Source: Phlyctochytrium arcticum (lineage: Eukaryota; Chytridiomycota; Chytridiomycetes; Chytridiales; Chytridiaceae). Taken from it: a stretch of 64,000 nucleotides of DNA. The stretch spans positions 310,001-374,000 of the forward strand of contig JAHLKI010000004.1 of assembly GCA_025602905.1 (NCBI GenBank). The letters are read 5' to 3'. Positions 13,188 to 25,900 of this stretch are shown one piece after another. Position numbers and translations under genes: made by a program. Numbering within the stretch: position 1 is the first letter of the stretch; each line of letters starts with the position of its first letter. The notes beneath the pieces are model-generated. The model had not been told where the DNA came from. It saw only the letters and a list, made by a program, of their open reading frames with translations, and ran no database searches.

Positions 13188-14051
13188 ATGGCTCGAGGAA
13201 TCGCTCCAGTTGCTGCTCAAGTTCAGGCCCGGGTTCAAGATTCGCGGGCCCAGGCTACCAAGAATAATGTGGTCAATGCGGCGCCCCAGCAGCAACAGCA
13301 GAAGCAGCAGCAGCAGCAAAATGTGCAGCAGCCGGCTCAACAACAAAAACAGCAACAACAATTGAACCAACAGCAGCAACAACAACAACAGCCGCAACAG
13401 AATGCGCAGCAACAGGTTCAGAAGCAACAGGCTCAACCGCAAAATGGCCAGCAGCAGCAGCAACAGGCTGACCGTCAGCTCTCAAAGCAGCAACAGGCTC
13501 AATGGGCTCAAGAGCAACGAGAGCTACAAATTCAGCAGAAACACCAAAAGAGCGGTGTGCCTGCTCGAGTCGATCAACGGCTTTGGAAGCAAGAGATTCA
13601 ACAGGAACGTCGCGGCGGCCACTGGGCCGACCATCAACCCAAACAGCAAGCGGGTAACCACTGGGTGCAACAGCAGCAAGAACAACAAGTCTTGAAAAAC
13701 GGGCAACAAACTCGCGACCACCTTCAACCCTTGATCTGGCAATCACAGGCCGAACAGCAACGTCAAGGATCCGCCCGTCCTCCTAGCGCCCAAAACCACA
13801 CCCAGCGGAAACGGTCTCGCTCTGCATACGACAATAGCGATGTCCCCGCCCTTCCAGCCAAAGAACAACAAAACAACTCTGATGATCAACAAGACAGTGA
13901 TTCGGCTGAGGAAGGGTCGGCCAAACGGAATCAGACCCGACAAGATCGCAAGCAGGCTCGCCGGGAAAAGGCATGGGCCAAGCAGCGCGGCGATGTCAGA
14001 TCGGAGGGTTTCCGTAACCCCTCTCGCGGGAGCGGTGCTAGTGGACGTTAG
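13188..14051 (+). CDS. Glutamine-rich protein with basic C-terminus, unknown
   Basis: Single-exon ORF of 287 residues that starts at an ATG downstream of a clear TATA box. Residues about 35-165 are dominated by Gln (QQQ runs broken by Asn, Ala and Lys). The middle has KR-rich patches (KRSRSAYD), then an acidic Ser/Asp stretch. The C-terminus is strongly basic (RKQARREKAWAKQRG) and ends in RGSGASGR. No catalytic domain is visible. Such composition is common in nuclear or RNA-associated proteins, but nothing here identifies the role. The opposite strand is also open because CAG/CAA repeats read as Leu/Val there; the promoter and the codon context favour the plus strand. Confidence 0.68.
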   Translation: MARGIAPVAAQVQARVQDSRAQATKNNVVNAAPQQQQQKQQQQQNVQQPAQQQKQQQQLNQQQQQQQQPQQNAQQQVQKQQAQPQNGQQQQQQADRQLSKQQQAQWAQEQRELQIQQKHQKSGVPARVDQRLWKQEIQQERRGGHWADHQPKQQAGNHWVQQQQEQQVLKNGQQTRDHLQPLIWQSQAEQQRQGSARPPSAQNHTQRKRSRSAYDNSDVPALPAKEQQNNSDDQQDSDSAEEGSAKRNQTRQDRKQARREKAWAKQRGDVRSEGFRNPSRGSGASGR

Positions 14052-14430
14052 AAGGTCCCGGTTTTGAGGTTATGAGACGACTTTTTTATTCCCCACTCTT
14101 TTTTTCGGATAGCTTAAAACTCACCTAAAACATATCCTGTTTGCGTAAAGTTCTTGATGTGGAAATAGCGTATACCTCTGTGGTTCTCTTTGATGAAAAT
14201 GTCACAAAAAATTCTCTTGAAATCTGCTTTACTTGCTTCGACTACTTCTACTTTCCTGCGAAACGTGAATCATGTGACCAAGAAAGTGAAGCGGAGCCGG
14301 CAGCAGCCGACGCAGCAGCAGAGTCCGAAACCGCAGCTTTGACTGATCTGTATAGCAGGCCGGCTGAAAACTCACGGCGTGGACGGAAGACAGCAACCAC
14401 CAGACGTAGCAGGAAGTTTGGGAACATAAC
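14052..14430. other. Spacer between the Q-rich gene and UBC9
   Basis: No supported gene. It contains the 3' flank of the Q-rich gene and the upstream region of UBC9, with a short GCAGCAG-rich patch near 14300. Confidence 0.5.
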
Positions 14431-15041
14431 ATGCCCAACGCAATTTGCCAAGCGCGGCTCGGGGAGGAGCGGAAACAGTGGCGGAAGGATCACCGTACGT
14501 TGACTGTTTGTTGCAACCTCTTGCAGCGGGAAGGAAACTAACTCCTTACCCCTTCATAGCGTTCGGTTTTTGGGCACGACCGGAGAAGAATGCTGACAAC
14601 ACTTTGAACTTGAACCGGTGGTCGGTGGGAATACCAGGTGGGTTCCGTGCCAGTTTGGACACCCTCCTCAGAGAGCCAGAACCTAATACCTCAGACGCAG
14701 GCAAGGCCGATACACCTTGGGCTGGAGGAACATATCCGCTGACAATGATCTTTCCTGATGATTACCCCCAAAAACCACCCAAGGTCCAATTTCCCGCCAA
14801 ATTTTTCCACCCAAACATTTACCCATCCGGCACCGTGTGCCTATCCATTCTCGACGAAGAAAAGGACTGGAAGCCCTCTATAACAATAAAGCAAATCCTT
14901 CTTGGAATCCAGGACTTGTTGAACGATCCAAACTTGGATTCACCGGCCCAACAGGATGCGTACGTGATGCTGAAGCGGGATAAGGTGGCCTATGTCAAGC
15001 GGGTCAAGGCACAGGCTAGGGAGTATGCTGGCAGGGAGTAA
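14431..15041 (+). CDS. UBC9: SUMO-conjugating enzyme E2 Ubc9
   Basis: Three exons: 14431-14494, 14560-14637 and 14701-15041, with GTACGT/TAG and GTGGGT/CAG introns. They join in frame to 160 residues, the usual Ubc9 length. The protein starts [20 protein letters not shown], followed by PFGFWARP, and carries the Ubc9 insertion region around IPGKADTPW. The E2 catalytic motif is [14 protein letters not shown] with the active-site Cys at residue 94. The C-terminal [14 protein letters not shown] and PAQQDAY segments are typical of Ubc9 rather than ubiquitin E2s. The enzyme receives SUMO from the Aos1-Uba2 E1 and passes it to lysines in PsiKxE sites, mainly in the nucleus. Confidence 0.95.
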
Positions 15042-15373
15042 ATGGTCTTTTTCGTAGGGGCCAGGGATAGTGCGTTCGTCGCCTTTTTTAGTTAGGCCAT
15101 CCAAGGGAGATTGGATTTTTTGAAGACCCAACCCATACTTCATCGTGTCCTGATGAGGTGATTGCACCGGTGTAGATAGTGTTTTATGTATTACCTTTTA
15201 TGTTGTCAAATTTACATTATTACCATTACTCGCATTTCAAGTGATGTGAACGGTGTTTGTTCTATTGCAAACTCCATCAGGTGAAAATTCCAGAAGCCTG
15301 CGCAGATATGAAAGTGATGACTCTGGAAATTTGAAATTCCGCCAGTTCGCGAAATTTGCCAAACTGCAAACAA

Positions 15374-17098
15374 TGCAGCTACTTGCAAGATCAATCTATG
15401 CAGTCCCTTTGAGGACATCGATACCACTACTATCATCAAGGATATGTTCCGCTCAATTCATTCTGCGGCAGCCCTTCACTTCCTCGACTTTGGCACTTTA
15501 TAGTGCTCGGTTAGGTCCTGGTAAGATAAACAAACCTCTTTGTGAGAGAATCTTTATCTGAGAAGAGTCTTTCAATAGATCGTCTTTCCCGCCGTGCCGT
15601 CCCTCGTCCCATCAAACGTGCCCCCAACCACCCTCCCCCTCTCGATGCGTCCTCGTCCAATCCCTTCCCCGTCAACACAACTGAAACTGCAGTTCAACCA
15701 ACGATCGAGGACACTGTAGCCGTCAACCTTCCTGATCGGGATGCACCAGATGCAGTCCTTTCAAAGGCGTCAGGGGCCTATTCAGTCCTGGCTCATCCGG
15801 CATTGGTTGTAACACGGCAAATGGAGATGATGAACGTTTTGCTAGGTACACCTTGTCACATCCCAATTGTCCAGCTGGATCAAACCCCACTCATGTTTGG
15901 GCGCTTACAGGTTATGAACAGGCCAACAAGTATGCCATCAAGACTTCTTCAGGCCAGGATGTAGGGTTCATTGCCGAGGAAGAAACATCTTTCTCAGGCG
16001 TCATTTCGCGTCAATTACTTCGTACACGTCGACCATTCAAGGCGGTCGTACTGGACCAGAATGGGGGCATTGTGCTCAAGGTCGGTATCTGACTTGCCGC
16101 GTTCTCCAAACACGCTTTACTCATTTTGGAAGCAGATTGAGCGACCATTGAAATGGTTCCTGAATAGTACTATTACGGTACGCGATGAGAATGATAACCT
16201 CATTGGTGAAGTCAAGCAGTATGTTTCACTCTCTTTTGACTCACGCTTCAGTTCACTAACGATAAGAACCTCTGCAGAGTCTGGCACATATGGCGCCGAA
16301 AGTATGATCTATTTCTCAAGCAAAGGCAGTCTGCCGTGATCGACTCAGGTAGGTACCCATCCACGTTGATTATCATGATCTTCTGAACTCATGCCCATAT
16401 AGGCTTTTGGGCCTGGGATTTTCCCATGCGCGATGCCAACAACTACCAAATTGGCGAGGTCAACCGTAACTTTGTCGGCTTTGCCCGCGAGATCTTTACC
16501 GATACTGGCGCGTATGCCATCCACATGGACGATGCCGAACGGGTCTCCCGGCCATTATCGCTGGACGAGCGCGCCCTGATCTTGACCTGTGCCATCAACA
16601 TCGATATTGACTATTTTAGTCGGCATTCGGGACACCAGTAAGTACTCTTGTGTTTTACTTTCATATGTCAGATTATGAGCAGCAAGCTAAGTTGCGATTC
16701 GCGTATCTAGCGGTGGATTCATGCCTATTCCCTTTTTCGGAGGTGGTGCCGGTGCGGCAGAAGCAGGAGCAGGTGCCGAAGTAGCAACGACAGCAGCTGG
16801 TGGAGCAGTTGGCGGTGCAGTTGGGGGTGTCGCTGCTGGATCGGTTGGGGGCGACATGGCAGCAGGTGCAGCTGGTGCTGCCATCGGCCATGGCATTTTT
16901 GGTGGAAGCGGCCATGGAGCACCATCAGCTGGTGGAGGTGGTGTACCTGGAGATATTCCGCCTCCACCTCCACCCCCTGCCGGCGAGCCCTCTGCATGGG
17001 GAGATGCACCCTTCTTATCAGATGACGAGGCGGGAGTCTCGTCAGACAGCGAAAGCGGCTTGGGGGGATTTATTAGGGATTGGTTCGATAGTGAGTAG
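15374..17098 (+). CDS. Phospholipid scramblase family protein (Aim25-like, probably mitochondrial)
   Basis: Multi-exon gene with consensus introns. Exon 1 starts MQLLARSIYAVPLRTS and is Arg/Ser/Leu-rich like a mitochondrial presequence. A proline-rich linker follows. The scramblase core begins MEMMNVLLG and, across an intron (about 15845-15909), continues YEQANKYAIKTSSGQDVGF. It goes on with IAEEETSFSGVISRQLLRTRRPFKAVVLD, IERPLKWFLNSTITV, VWHIWRRKYDLFLK, FWAWDFPMRDANNYQIGEV and SLDERALILTCAINIDIDYF, the last being the conserved C-terminal helix of the family. The last exon adds a long Gly/Ala-rich tail, a proline run and an acidic end GFIRDWFDSE. Yeast Aim25 is the likely counterpart. Scramblases move lipids between leaflets; activity in this branch is not firmly established. 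Confidence 0.86.
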
Positions 17099-17272
17099 GC
17101 CATCCAGATATTTATCCTTTTCCCTATACTATCATACATGTCATTCTGCCACCTCTTCGACTTTGCCAGTCACTCCCTGACTTTTTTGTGCTATTGAGAC
17201 ATTGTGAAATTCCGTAACGATTCTGGTCTACTGATTTGGACGATGCTTTGGCAGCAGTTTTCATCGATCTTT

Positions 17273-17346
17273 GCCCTCTTGGCTCAGTTGGTTAGAGCGT
17301 CTGCCTAGTAAGCAGAAGGTCCCGTGTTCGACTCTCGGAGAGGGCA
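17273..17346 (+). tRNA. tRNA-Thr (anticodon AGT)
   Basis: The 7-bp acceptor stem GCCCTCT/AGAGGGC is perfect. The D arm is GCTC..GAGC. The anticodon stem TCTGC/GCAGA encloses loop CTAGTAA, so the anticodon is AGT. The T arm contains TTCGACT with one mismatch in its stem. No intron. The discriminator base is A. Confidence 0.93.
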
Positions 17347-17762
17347 GTTAATCTTTTGATTTTTTGTTCTTCATCATGTTGAACTGATTTCCCGAGGTCT
17401 TGGGTTATGAGATCGAAGCTTGAAAAGTTGAAAGAGGATAGTCTGACCAACTGTGATTTTTTTTGGAAACCGTTTGTAATTGTGTTCTGGGATCCTGGGA
17501 TCCACAATTTTCCCGTGACCACACCTCAAACCGCTTTCCGTTTGACAATTGCGGTGACAAATTCGCACGAGATCACACTGCACCTCTGGAAGGGGCACTT
17601 CATAGGAACAAAGGTGCACGGCCGACTTGCCCAAAGAGCCGGAGGCCCGTGAGAACTTGTTCTCCATTCCGGCTCCGCATTACTGCAACATAGCTGGGTT
17701 CCGTTTGACTTTGCCGCGGCCTATCGCCGAGTTTTGGAAAATACACGCAGCACACACACATT
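17347..17762. other. Spacer between tRNA-Thr and the DENN gene
   Basis: Short overlapping ORFs on both strands only; no supported gene. A T run after the tRNA is a plausible Pol III terminator. The right part should contain the DENN gene promoter. Confidence 0.45.
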
Positions 17763-20700
17763 ATGGACTCTACCTGCTTGTTTGCCCATGTAGATCATGT
17801 TCTTGTGGCAGAGTTCGACATTGACAAAGGGTCATCCATAACCTATCAATACCCCGAAGATACAGGCACCGATGTTCAGTACGTGTTTGATTTCGTATTT
17901 TGGAGGGGCGATGACACCCTCTGAGGCCACGTTGCGATCAAGGACTCATTGCCTCTACAGCATGCTTGCAGATCTGATGATACCCGATGGGGCACATCTT
18001 CGAGAGGAAGATTGGACCATGTTTTTCCTGAACCAACCCAGAAGCAACAAGGTGCCCTTTCCGTTTAGATGCAACCCCACTTGCGCCATAAGGCATTAAC
18101 ACAGCTCTAGGATGAACTCCCCCTTCGGCCAAATTCATATTTTGATTTCAATCAAGGGTGTGTGTGGTGGGCGCGATAGGATATTTTGGTTCCACTCTCT
18201 TACCACCACTTATTTCTCTAGCGGAGCGCAAGGTTTTCCAATTTCAATGTTGCAGTACTCAGCAACCACTGGTACGAATGATACGAAAGCATTTTGAAGT
18301 TTCCTTAGCCTTACCAGGTGGTCATGTAGGCTGGCGTACGATGGGATTGCGTACTACGGTTCTCGTTGAACTCACCGATAAATGTTTGATCTGGGACGAG
18401 GAGCATAGCCAGATTTTGAAAGAAATGTACGTCCACCCGAAACATTCATACAAGGTGCGAGCTACAGAAGACTCACCTAGATTTTGTATATCACATTCAG
18501 AACATCCCTTGATTTGGAGTATCGAAGACTGGGACCCATGTGCATGTATATATGGATAAACGACGTGGCTCACGGTGAGCACTTGCGTGAAATCTGGCGG
18601 AATTGCTTACTTACATTTGGATTTAGCCCTTCGATTTTTCTCTGAAGATGACGAAATATACTTCATGACTGCCATATCTAATGCCCGAGAACCAGAAAGT
18701 CCAACTGAATCAACCCGAGGTTGGTGCATCGCTGAATCGCCCATTGATGGAAAATGCAGCGAGACTGATTGTGTCCGATGCAGATCTACCACCATCCCCT
18801 CCCACATCGAAAGAAAAACCACTGCTGTATGTACTGAATCTGGTTCGAACAAAGCACATATCTGGTGTCCGGCGCGGAGCTCGAGTCAAAGCAATGGCTC
18901 TGACCTCTAGGCATCATGTGAGTTCTGATGCTATAATTTTATCTGCTTAACGTACTTATTCGTGTTCAGTGGGTTCATGCTTTCAAAGTAAGGCACTAGT
19001 CATGTACTGCATGAAACATCCAGCTAACAAAGCTATAATCAGCCGTTACTACTTCTGGCTCTTGACAAGTACTTCAATGCTCCATCAGAATCAATTGTCG
19101 TTGAGCTGTACAATTCGATAAACGCAACAGATTGCAGCCTAATCCCTCCATTATCTACTGCCGAGAAGAGAATTCTGCGGTCCTCCGAGGATCGGACGCT
19201 CTTTGAGGGCAAGTTTGGTGGTGACATTGGCTTAGATGGTGAACGCTTGGCGCAGCGAAGCTTTAGTGTGGACAGTACCGCGACGGGTCTCACTGTGCGG
19301 GATGGGCAGCGACCCGCAGGGGTGTCCAAAGCTACAAATAAAGACCGTCACTTTTACGAGACGCGAGCTTCATATAGCGGCATCAAGGTAAATAGCCAGA
19401 CGCGGTCATGAATAAAGGAATTGTACCATTGATTTTGCTCATGCTCCAGGTTCCGATACGCATACCCCTTACAATATACCCTGAGGAGATTGGAGATGTA
19501 GGCTATCGCAGTTGTGACCCCATTGAGCAACACTGACATTTGCTGCTAGTTCACCGTAGCCAAACTCCTTAGCTGTTTTGGTCACAGTACAGCCTTGAAT
19601 CCGCCAAAATCGTCAAAAGATTCCCCACCCCCATTACAGTGGAAAAACGGGGCACCTTTCTGCTGGCACCCTCACCTTGACAGTGGACCGCAAACTCATC
19701 CGCTTGTTGTGTTACTAAGTGCTCTTCTGACGGAAAAGCGCGTGATTTTTTTGGGCGACAAGCGTCCGAGTGGAGAGGTTGCGCAATACGTACTTGCTGC
19801 ATGTTCACTCGCTGGTGGGGGTGGAAGTATCGTGCGCGGCTTCGCCGAACGGTGCTTTCCGTACGTAAGTCTTGCTGGATTGGATACACTTCTTTCTGTG
19901 TAAGTAAGGGCCTCGTCAACGTCAACGTGTTCAGTCAAACCAAGACTAAGACGTTTGGTATAGCACGGGTTACGTTGCCGGGGTTACCAATCCTGTCTTC
20001 GAAGAACAGCCATCCTGGTGGGATGTTCTTTGTAACATCAACACAGGGAAAATTACTGTCAGCCCACAGCTCATAAGCGCCATCTCTCCGGACAGCAAGG
20101 AATTAAACAAGGAGAACGAGAAAGACTGGATGCGAACCGGATATTGGGAAGGCGATAACGAGTTTGTACAGGAGGTGATTCTCACGTTACGTTTGGAGCC
20201 GTGGCAATCTTTTCTAATCAATGATTTCGTTTTCAGACAATTTTGGCTGTACAGTCTCATACTGGAGAACTTCATGTTCGGCAGCGGTTTCACGATTACA
20301 TCCGAAAATTAGTAGATGTTTGCGCCGCTTTTGAAATTGACCTCCTTGGACCGACGAAAATAGCAGTTCTCTCCCAACACACCTCGGCCCCAGAACTTGG
20401 ATATGGCCCTTTCTTTCCGGACCTGATGACCAGAAAGCGAGAAATTGCCATCCTGCGAAATCGTGTGGAAGCTTGGCGTCAAACAACGTCCTATAAAAAA
20501 TGCCAGCTGGTGGGTTCGCAGACAATGACGCTTGGGGTGCATAACTAATCGTACTTCCAGGACTTCCAAACATTTTTGCACCGCCGAGCCATAAAGGGGA
20601 TTGATACTCGCCACATACTATGCACATTGCGATGTGAACAGCTGATGGCGGATTCTGCTATCGTAAAGGTGTTTTTTGGTTTGCAGGATAACCTTGCATT

Positions 20701-22387
20701 CGCCGACGACGACATGATTCTGGAATTGCTCAGCCTCCTGCCACAAAGTCAAGGCGGTCTTTTTCCGATAGCAGCTGGTCTTTACCACGCGAGATGGGAG
20801 GTTAGGCGCGCCGTTGTGCGACTGCTTCGCAGGATAGGATGGCATGAGGTACGTTTGGTGCGATTGTCGACGCTGATGTTGAGATTTGCTGACATGCTTG
20901 CATTTTTACAGACTGGGGCCAAATTCATAGCTCACCTGAATGCCTTCGTGCTAATGACCTACCAGCGCGTTCATCAAGACTTCTACAAGGGGGAAATGCC
21001 ACCAGGGGTCGCCCCGTTACTTACTGCCTCTCCCGATGGGAGTGGCTTGTTTACAGATGGCATGTCGACATCAGAGAGTTCGTTAAATCGGGACATGGGC
21101 GCCTCCTATTTGCGAAATGTTGAAGATAACATGCGCTCAACGACGGAATCCCGAATATCTTCCAATCTTAGATCAGTAACTGGATCAACAAACTCATTAG
21201 AAGTTCGCGCCCCAACCGTACCAGACAAATCCAGCAACGCTATACGTACATTTCTCGCACCTTTCGGTTCGTATACCGCAAAGGGTCAAGGTACACCCTC
21301 TCCAGCCCAGTCTCCGCCACGATCAAGCGGAGGTGCCACACCACCTAGCGGGACCACAACTCCTCCCGCACCTCTGAGTCCTGTTCTCCGTCGGATCCTC
21401 CAGCAACAACAGCAGCAGCAGAATGAGCTTAAAGCAAAGCTGACTAACATAGAAAAGTCCACTTTGCCGGAAGACACGATGAACCCGGAATTTGGCCAAC
21501 ATTTAATAAACAGCCCAAAACGAATACCTCCTTCGAAGGTCGCCAAGCGACTATCCATGGACGTGTCTCCAGAAGTGATCATATCTTCATCGAACATACA
21601 GATACAGCCTCAAAGCTCAGTAACTGATAGTGCGTTGTCCACCAGTATGTCAAGCTCAGCAAAGTTGGCTTCGCAAGACAATGATTTTTCAGCATCAGCT
21701 CGAATGACGCCAACGACGTTATCCCCCTTCGACCCTACCCTTTCCCCTTCATATTCAGTATCTTCCGTGTCATCGATGTCTGATTCCGCCCAACAGATCA
21801 ATTCTCCTCAACGAGCTACTTTCAACCAACCTCGATCGCGTTTAGCCGAAGCCTCTACTCACAGCGACGGGCATACAGCATTATACCCAGCCCAGAATTC
21901 GAAGACACCAGGCTCGCTCAATGGCAATTTTGACGATTCAAGGAACCCATCTAATCAGGACTTCGTACCGCCACCGTTTCCCGCACATGCCATGCCAGGC
22001 TCGCTAGTAAGACCATACCCGACCAAAATAACACCTGGGGGTTCGTCAGCTCCCCCGGCGGACCAAGTTTCACCATCCCGCCTCACAGTCCACACTGCCA
22101 GCCCTGACAGGGATGAGCTCCCCACAGCACCACTCCGCAAGGAGAGTATGCAAAAGACAATGTTGTCACCGTCCAAATCTCCAAATTTTGACCTGCCAAA
22201 CTCTCCGTCATCTTCTACCACACAACGCCTTTCTCCAAGAATATCCACAGAAGGGTTCGCCACTGAGGACAATTCATACGACTATCTCATGGACCTGTAT
22301 GGAATGGGAAGTGACGACTCTGCATCAATGTCCTCCGCGAATACTTCCCCGGTACGAACGATACCAAATAGTAGACTATCAAAGTGA
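17763..22387 (+). CDS. DENN-domain protein, Afi1-like
   Basis: Many-exon gene starting MDSTCLFAHVDHVLVAEFD followed by KGSSITYQYPEDTGTD. An intron separates this from MLADLMIPDGAHLREEDWT. These two blocks are the N-terminal module of fungal Afi1 (Arf3-interacting) proteins. Later exons give GWRTMGLRTTVLVEL and then the DENN core: WHPHLDSGPQTHPLVVLLSA, LLTEKRVIFLGD, VAQYVLAACSLAGGG, and across an intron GYVAGVTNPVFEEQPSWWDV. The final exon, to 22387, carries helical sequence and then a long Ser/Pro/Thr-rich disordered tail with a short Gln run. At least eight introns with GT..AG borders are evident, and I did not fix all of them. DENN proteins act as Rab exchange factors; yeast Afi1 works with Arf3 in polarity. 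Confidence 0.85.
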
Positions 22388-22943
22388 CAGCCTCAGGGTC
22401 GGATCCTTGATTCGCAATGACATTCGAATTTTGTAGCTCCATATGCCAGGCAAAAGACTCTGTCGTCACATATCTAACTCAAACTGATGGAGATTTCCAC
22501 CATTTCCCTATAAATTGTCGAGAATTGGCCCTTCCGTGTTTTTCGGACGACAAGCAACACAACTCTCACCACCTGATTCGTGATTAGTCGAATGTCGAGA
22601 CTGCACGACCTCCCAAGTGGACGACAAAATACTGCCAGTACGGAAAGTGGGCTTGCAAAAGAGGAACGCCGGACGCTCTTCTTGCGCACCTCCTGGTCGG
22701 TCGACACTCTTACTGGCAGGTCTTCCTCCGTCCATGTCAAATGTACCTACCTATACACATTAAATTACCTGATTAGTTCGCGCATGCATGTTTCCTGTTC
22801 CTGACACTCATTGGTTGTGTGATTACGGTCTTCTATTCTGCAGATAAAATAAAAACTAATGTAGGGATTAAAATTCAGCTGCTCTATGTCAAAAAAGAAG
22901 AAACGGATGGGCAATCTGAAATATATACAGTTCCGGATTTGTT
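22388..22943. other. Shared 3' region of two convergent genes
   Basis: No supported gene. The DENN gene ends at 22387 rightward and the checkpoint kinase gene ends at 22944 leftward, so this holds both 3' UTRs. Confidence 0.55.
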
Positions 22944-25900
22944 TTACATTTTGAACTTCCGCTCTTCCGCCCCGGTGGCGACACGTTTGAGAAGTCCCCT
23001 CAAATTCTTCTTTGTCCTAGATGCTTCGGTGACAAGCCATGCTTCCAACTCCAGTCGCTTCTCCTTGATGGCTTGACTGACCGGAAATTCCGGCACTGGC
23101 GGTGAATCTCCGTTGTTGGGACCGTTTGTTGCAAGGATATCGGAGTTCCGGGAGCCCGCATTGAGGAGCAGATCAAAAAGCGGTTTCCATATGTTGACCT
23201 GCCAATACCTCTTCAGAGCGGTTTTGAGGATCTGCCGAGGTCGGCCACCCCCGGCGGCAGCCTCCTCCTCAACTTCCATGTATTTCCCAAACAGCAAGAC
23301 ATGAAGCACGCAGGCGGCGCCGTACCAGTCCGGCTCGAATGTCCAACTCTTGCTATTTCGGAATTCCCAGCACTCAGTGCTGCTGTCCACCTTGATATTC
23401 TTGTTTCGCTTCTTCTTGGCTTTAGCCGCTTCTTCAAACTCAACGATAAACCGCTGATCAGATTCAAATTTAGATTTGTCGATGCTAGTGCCCCAATCCA
23501 CAATGAGTAGACCTTTAGAGTGCCAACCAGCACTTCCGTCAGCATGGTATTGATCACTCCATTCTTCCTGTGGCGTGTCCAATCGCAGAAGAATATTATC
23601 TGGTTTGATGTCGCGATGAATGAAACCAGCCGCGTGAACGCCCTCTAGTATGCGAAGTAGCTCGATCGCCCAGAATGCCGCTAGTGCCTCATCAACCCCT
23701 CCTCCTGCCGCACCACCAGTTCCTGAGGCATATCCGTATTTTGCGGACGAGTTGACGGCGTCGAGAAGTGAACCATGTGACTCGTAATCCATTAGTAGGC
23801 AACTCTCGTTCTTGAAAATGTGACAGCTTCGAGGGTTGGCGATCGACCGAGCGAGCTGTGCGCCGACTCGGTCACGAACATTTGCCAGTGCACAAAACTC
23901 CCAGGAGGTTGGCTCAAAGTGAACCTTTAGTGCAAAAAGTTCGGAATCGCTTGACAAACTATCGTCGTCATCGAAATCGTTGAAGCTAGCAAATTTGGTA
24001 GTGTTGAACGAGTCATCGTCCGCCTCCATCAAGTAAACGCGCCCAAAACCGCCTTCCCCGAGCCTCCATTTGACATTCATCGGGCTAGATCCTTGCAGGC
24101 TGATAGAGGGAGTGAACGGTAAGATGGCATGACTCTTGGATTTTCCAGATGCCTTTTCGATGGTCTTCATTGCCTTCTCGCAGAGATCTCCAAAGTTGGA
24201 CATTTGCCGAGACTTGAAATAGAGATTTTTCAGAGATTCAGGGTTTGAGCGGCGGGTCATATAGTCAACAATCAAGTCGGTCATAGGATTACATGGATTT
24301 GGGATATGCGCAGATAAAACGTTGTCTATTTTTGGTGAAGTGCGTTCTGTGTTCAGCTTGGGTTGTTGGAGTTGCTCACTAATCGGTTTTGAGATAGCAG
24401 TGGGATTAATTGGCGATGTCGAACGCCCGGAGGACTGCGTATCGGAAGAACTGATTGTTCTCGACCGAGACAAATCTTCACTGATTGATTTATCGGCTGC
24501 TCGAGATAAACTGGCATTCTCGTCACTAGCAATGTGAACTCTGTCCATGTCATCGCCCAGATTACCGACATGCCCCTCTGACAAATGTGCAGCCGCGGAA
24601 CTGCTCGCGGTCGGCACTATCGGTGGCCTCTCGTCAAAAGTCTTGGATGAATCACTCCTTTCATCCATTTCATCTCCGCCGTTTCCACAATAGCTGATGT
24701 TGCTGAACGTCCTCTCCCCAAATGTTGCCAACGTCATCAGCGTGTGACCATCATCGGCTCCATTTGACAACTCGCCATATGAGCGGCCAATCGTGCTCAG
24801 AAGTGCGGTTCTGTCCACTTCATGACTTACTTCCGTGATAGGCGTCATGGGCTCTAAAGCGCGACCGCTCCGGCCAAAAGGTACTTGCGAGTTTGTGAAG
24901 CTGCTGTTCTCATCATGCTCTAAATGCACTCCTTGTCGGTAAGGGGTTGAGTGAAGCAAGCCAGAAAATAATGCTTTTTTCGAATCTTTGGCGGGGTTAT
25001 CAGCAGGCTGTCGGACGGACGATGCGCTTTTGCCTTGCTTTTCAGCTAAAACGCTTTCATCCTTGAAGTTTTGCGAGGATTCGTTAGAGCCAAAAGAATG
25101 GTTTTCGTTCTGAGGATGGATGCCTTCTTCATCGTCGTCATGATCCTCAAAGACGCCAATGCTTGTCGTGGTTTGTCGTTTGAACACCTTGCTGCTGATT
25201 GTCTCGTCGTCCTCAACGTAGAAGGCGCCAGTAGTACCGCGTGCGGCCGGTTCCGGGGGAGGAGGGCTGTCCCGCATTTGCAGAGGCTGACTGAACATTT
25301 TCAGCACTTCGGCATTGGCCGCCTTTGTGTTAATGGTTGGGGAGGGATATGACTTCACATTATGAGGGTTGGAGCCTGGGATATCTTTGGTTGGAAGAGT
25401 GTTGGGAGCCTCCATAGATGTATGATAGACAGATAGATCCATCTCCATAGAAATATCTTCCTCCACGTCCTCCTCCAAGTGATTTGATGATTCCTCAGCG
25501 TAGGTGTACGTCAGGGCACGGTGTTCTTCGGGTGATAAAAGCATACCGTCGGCATCCTCTTTTTCCAATTTAGCCATCAACTTTGATTCTCGGAATTTGG
25601 TGGATGCGGCCGCGGCGTCCCCGCTCGCTTTCGTTCGATTTGGTTCAGTATTAGGTTTTGGTTGAACTGGTGCACTGCCTTCGATTTCCGAAAGCATAGC
25701 TGTGGTACTAGACTGAGTGGCCACCTTGATGTCCTTTTCCTGAAGTACGTGAATCGCACTTGGGACTTGGATATCTGTATCAGATGGCTGCAGAAAGAAT
25801 GAGATCACTCGAGCTCCTGTGTCCAATAAAAAAGTAATTGCAACGAACCTCATCTTGATAAACTTCAATTTTGGATCTGACTGGTGGTGGTTGGCCCCGT

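Noticed and set aside
13273..13746. Minus-strand frame of 157 residues rich in Ala/Val
   Set aside because: It is the antisense of the CAG/CAA-rich region; the plus strand has the TATA box and a better protein.
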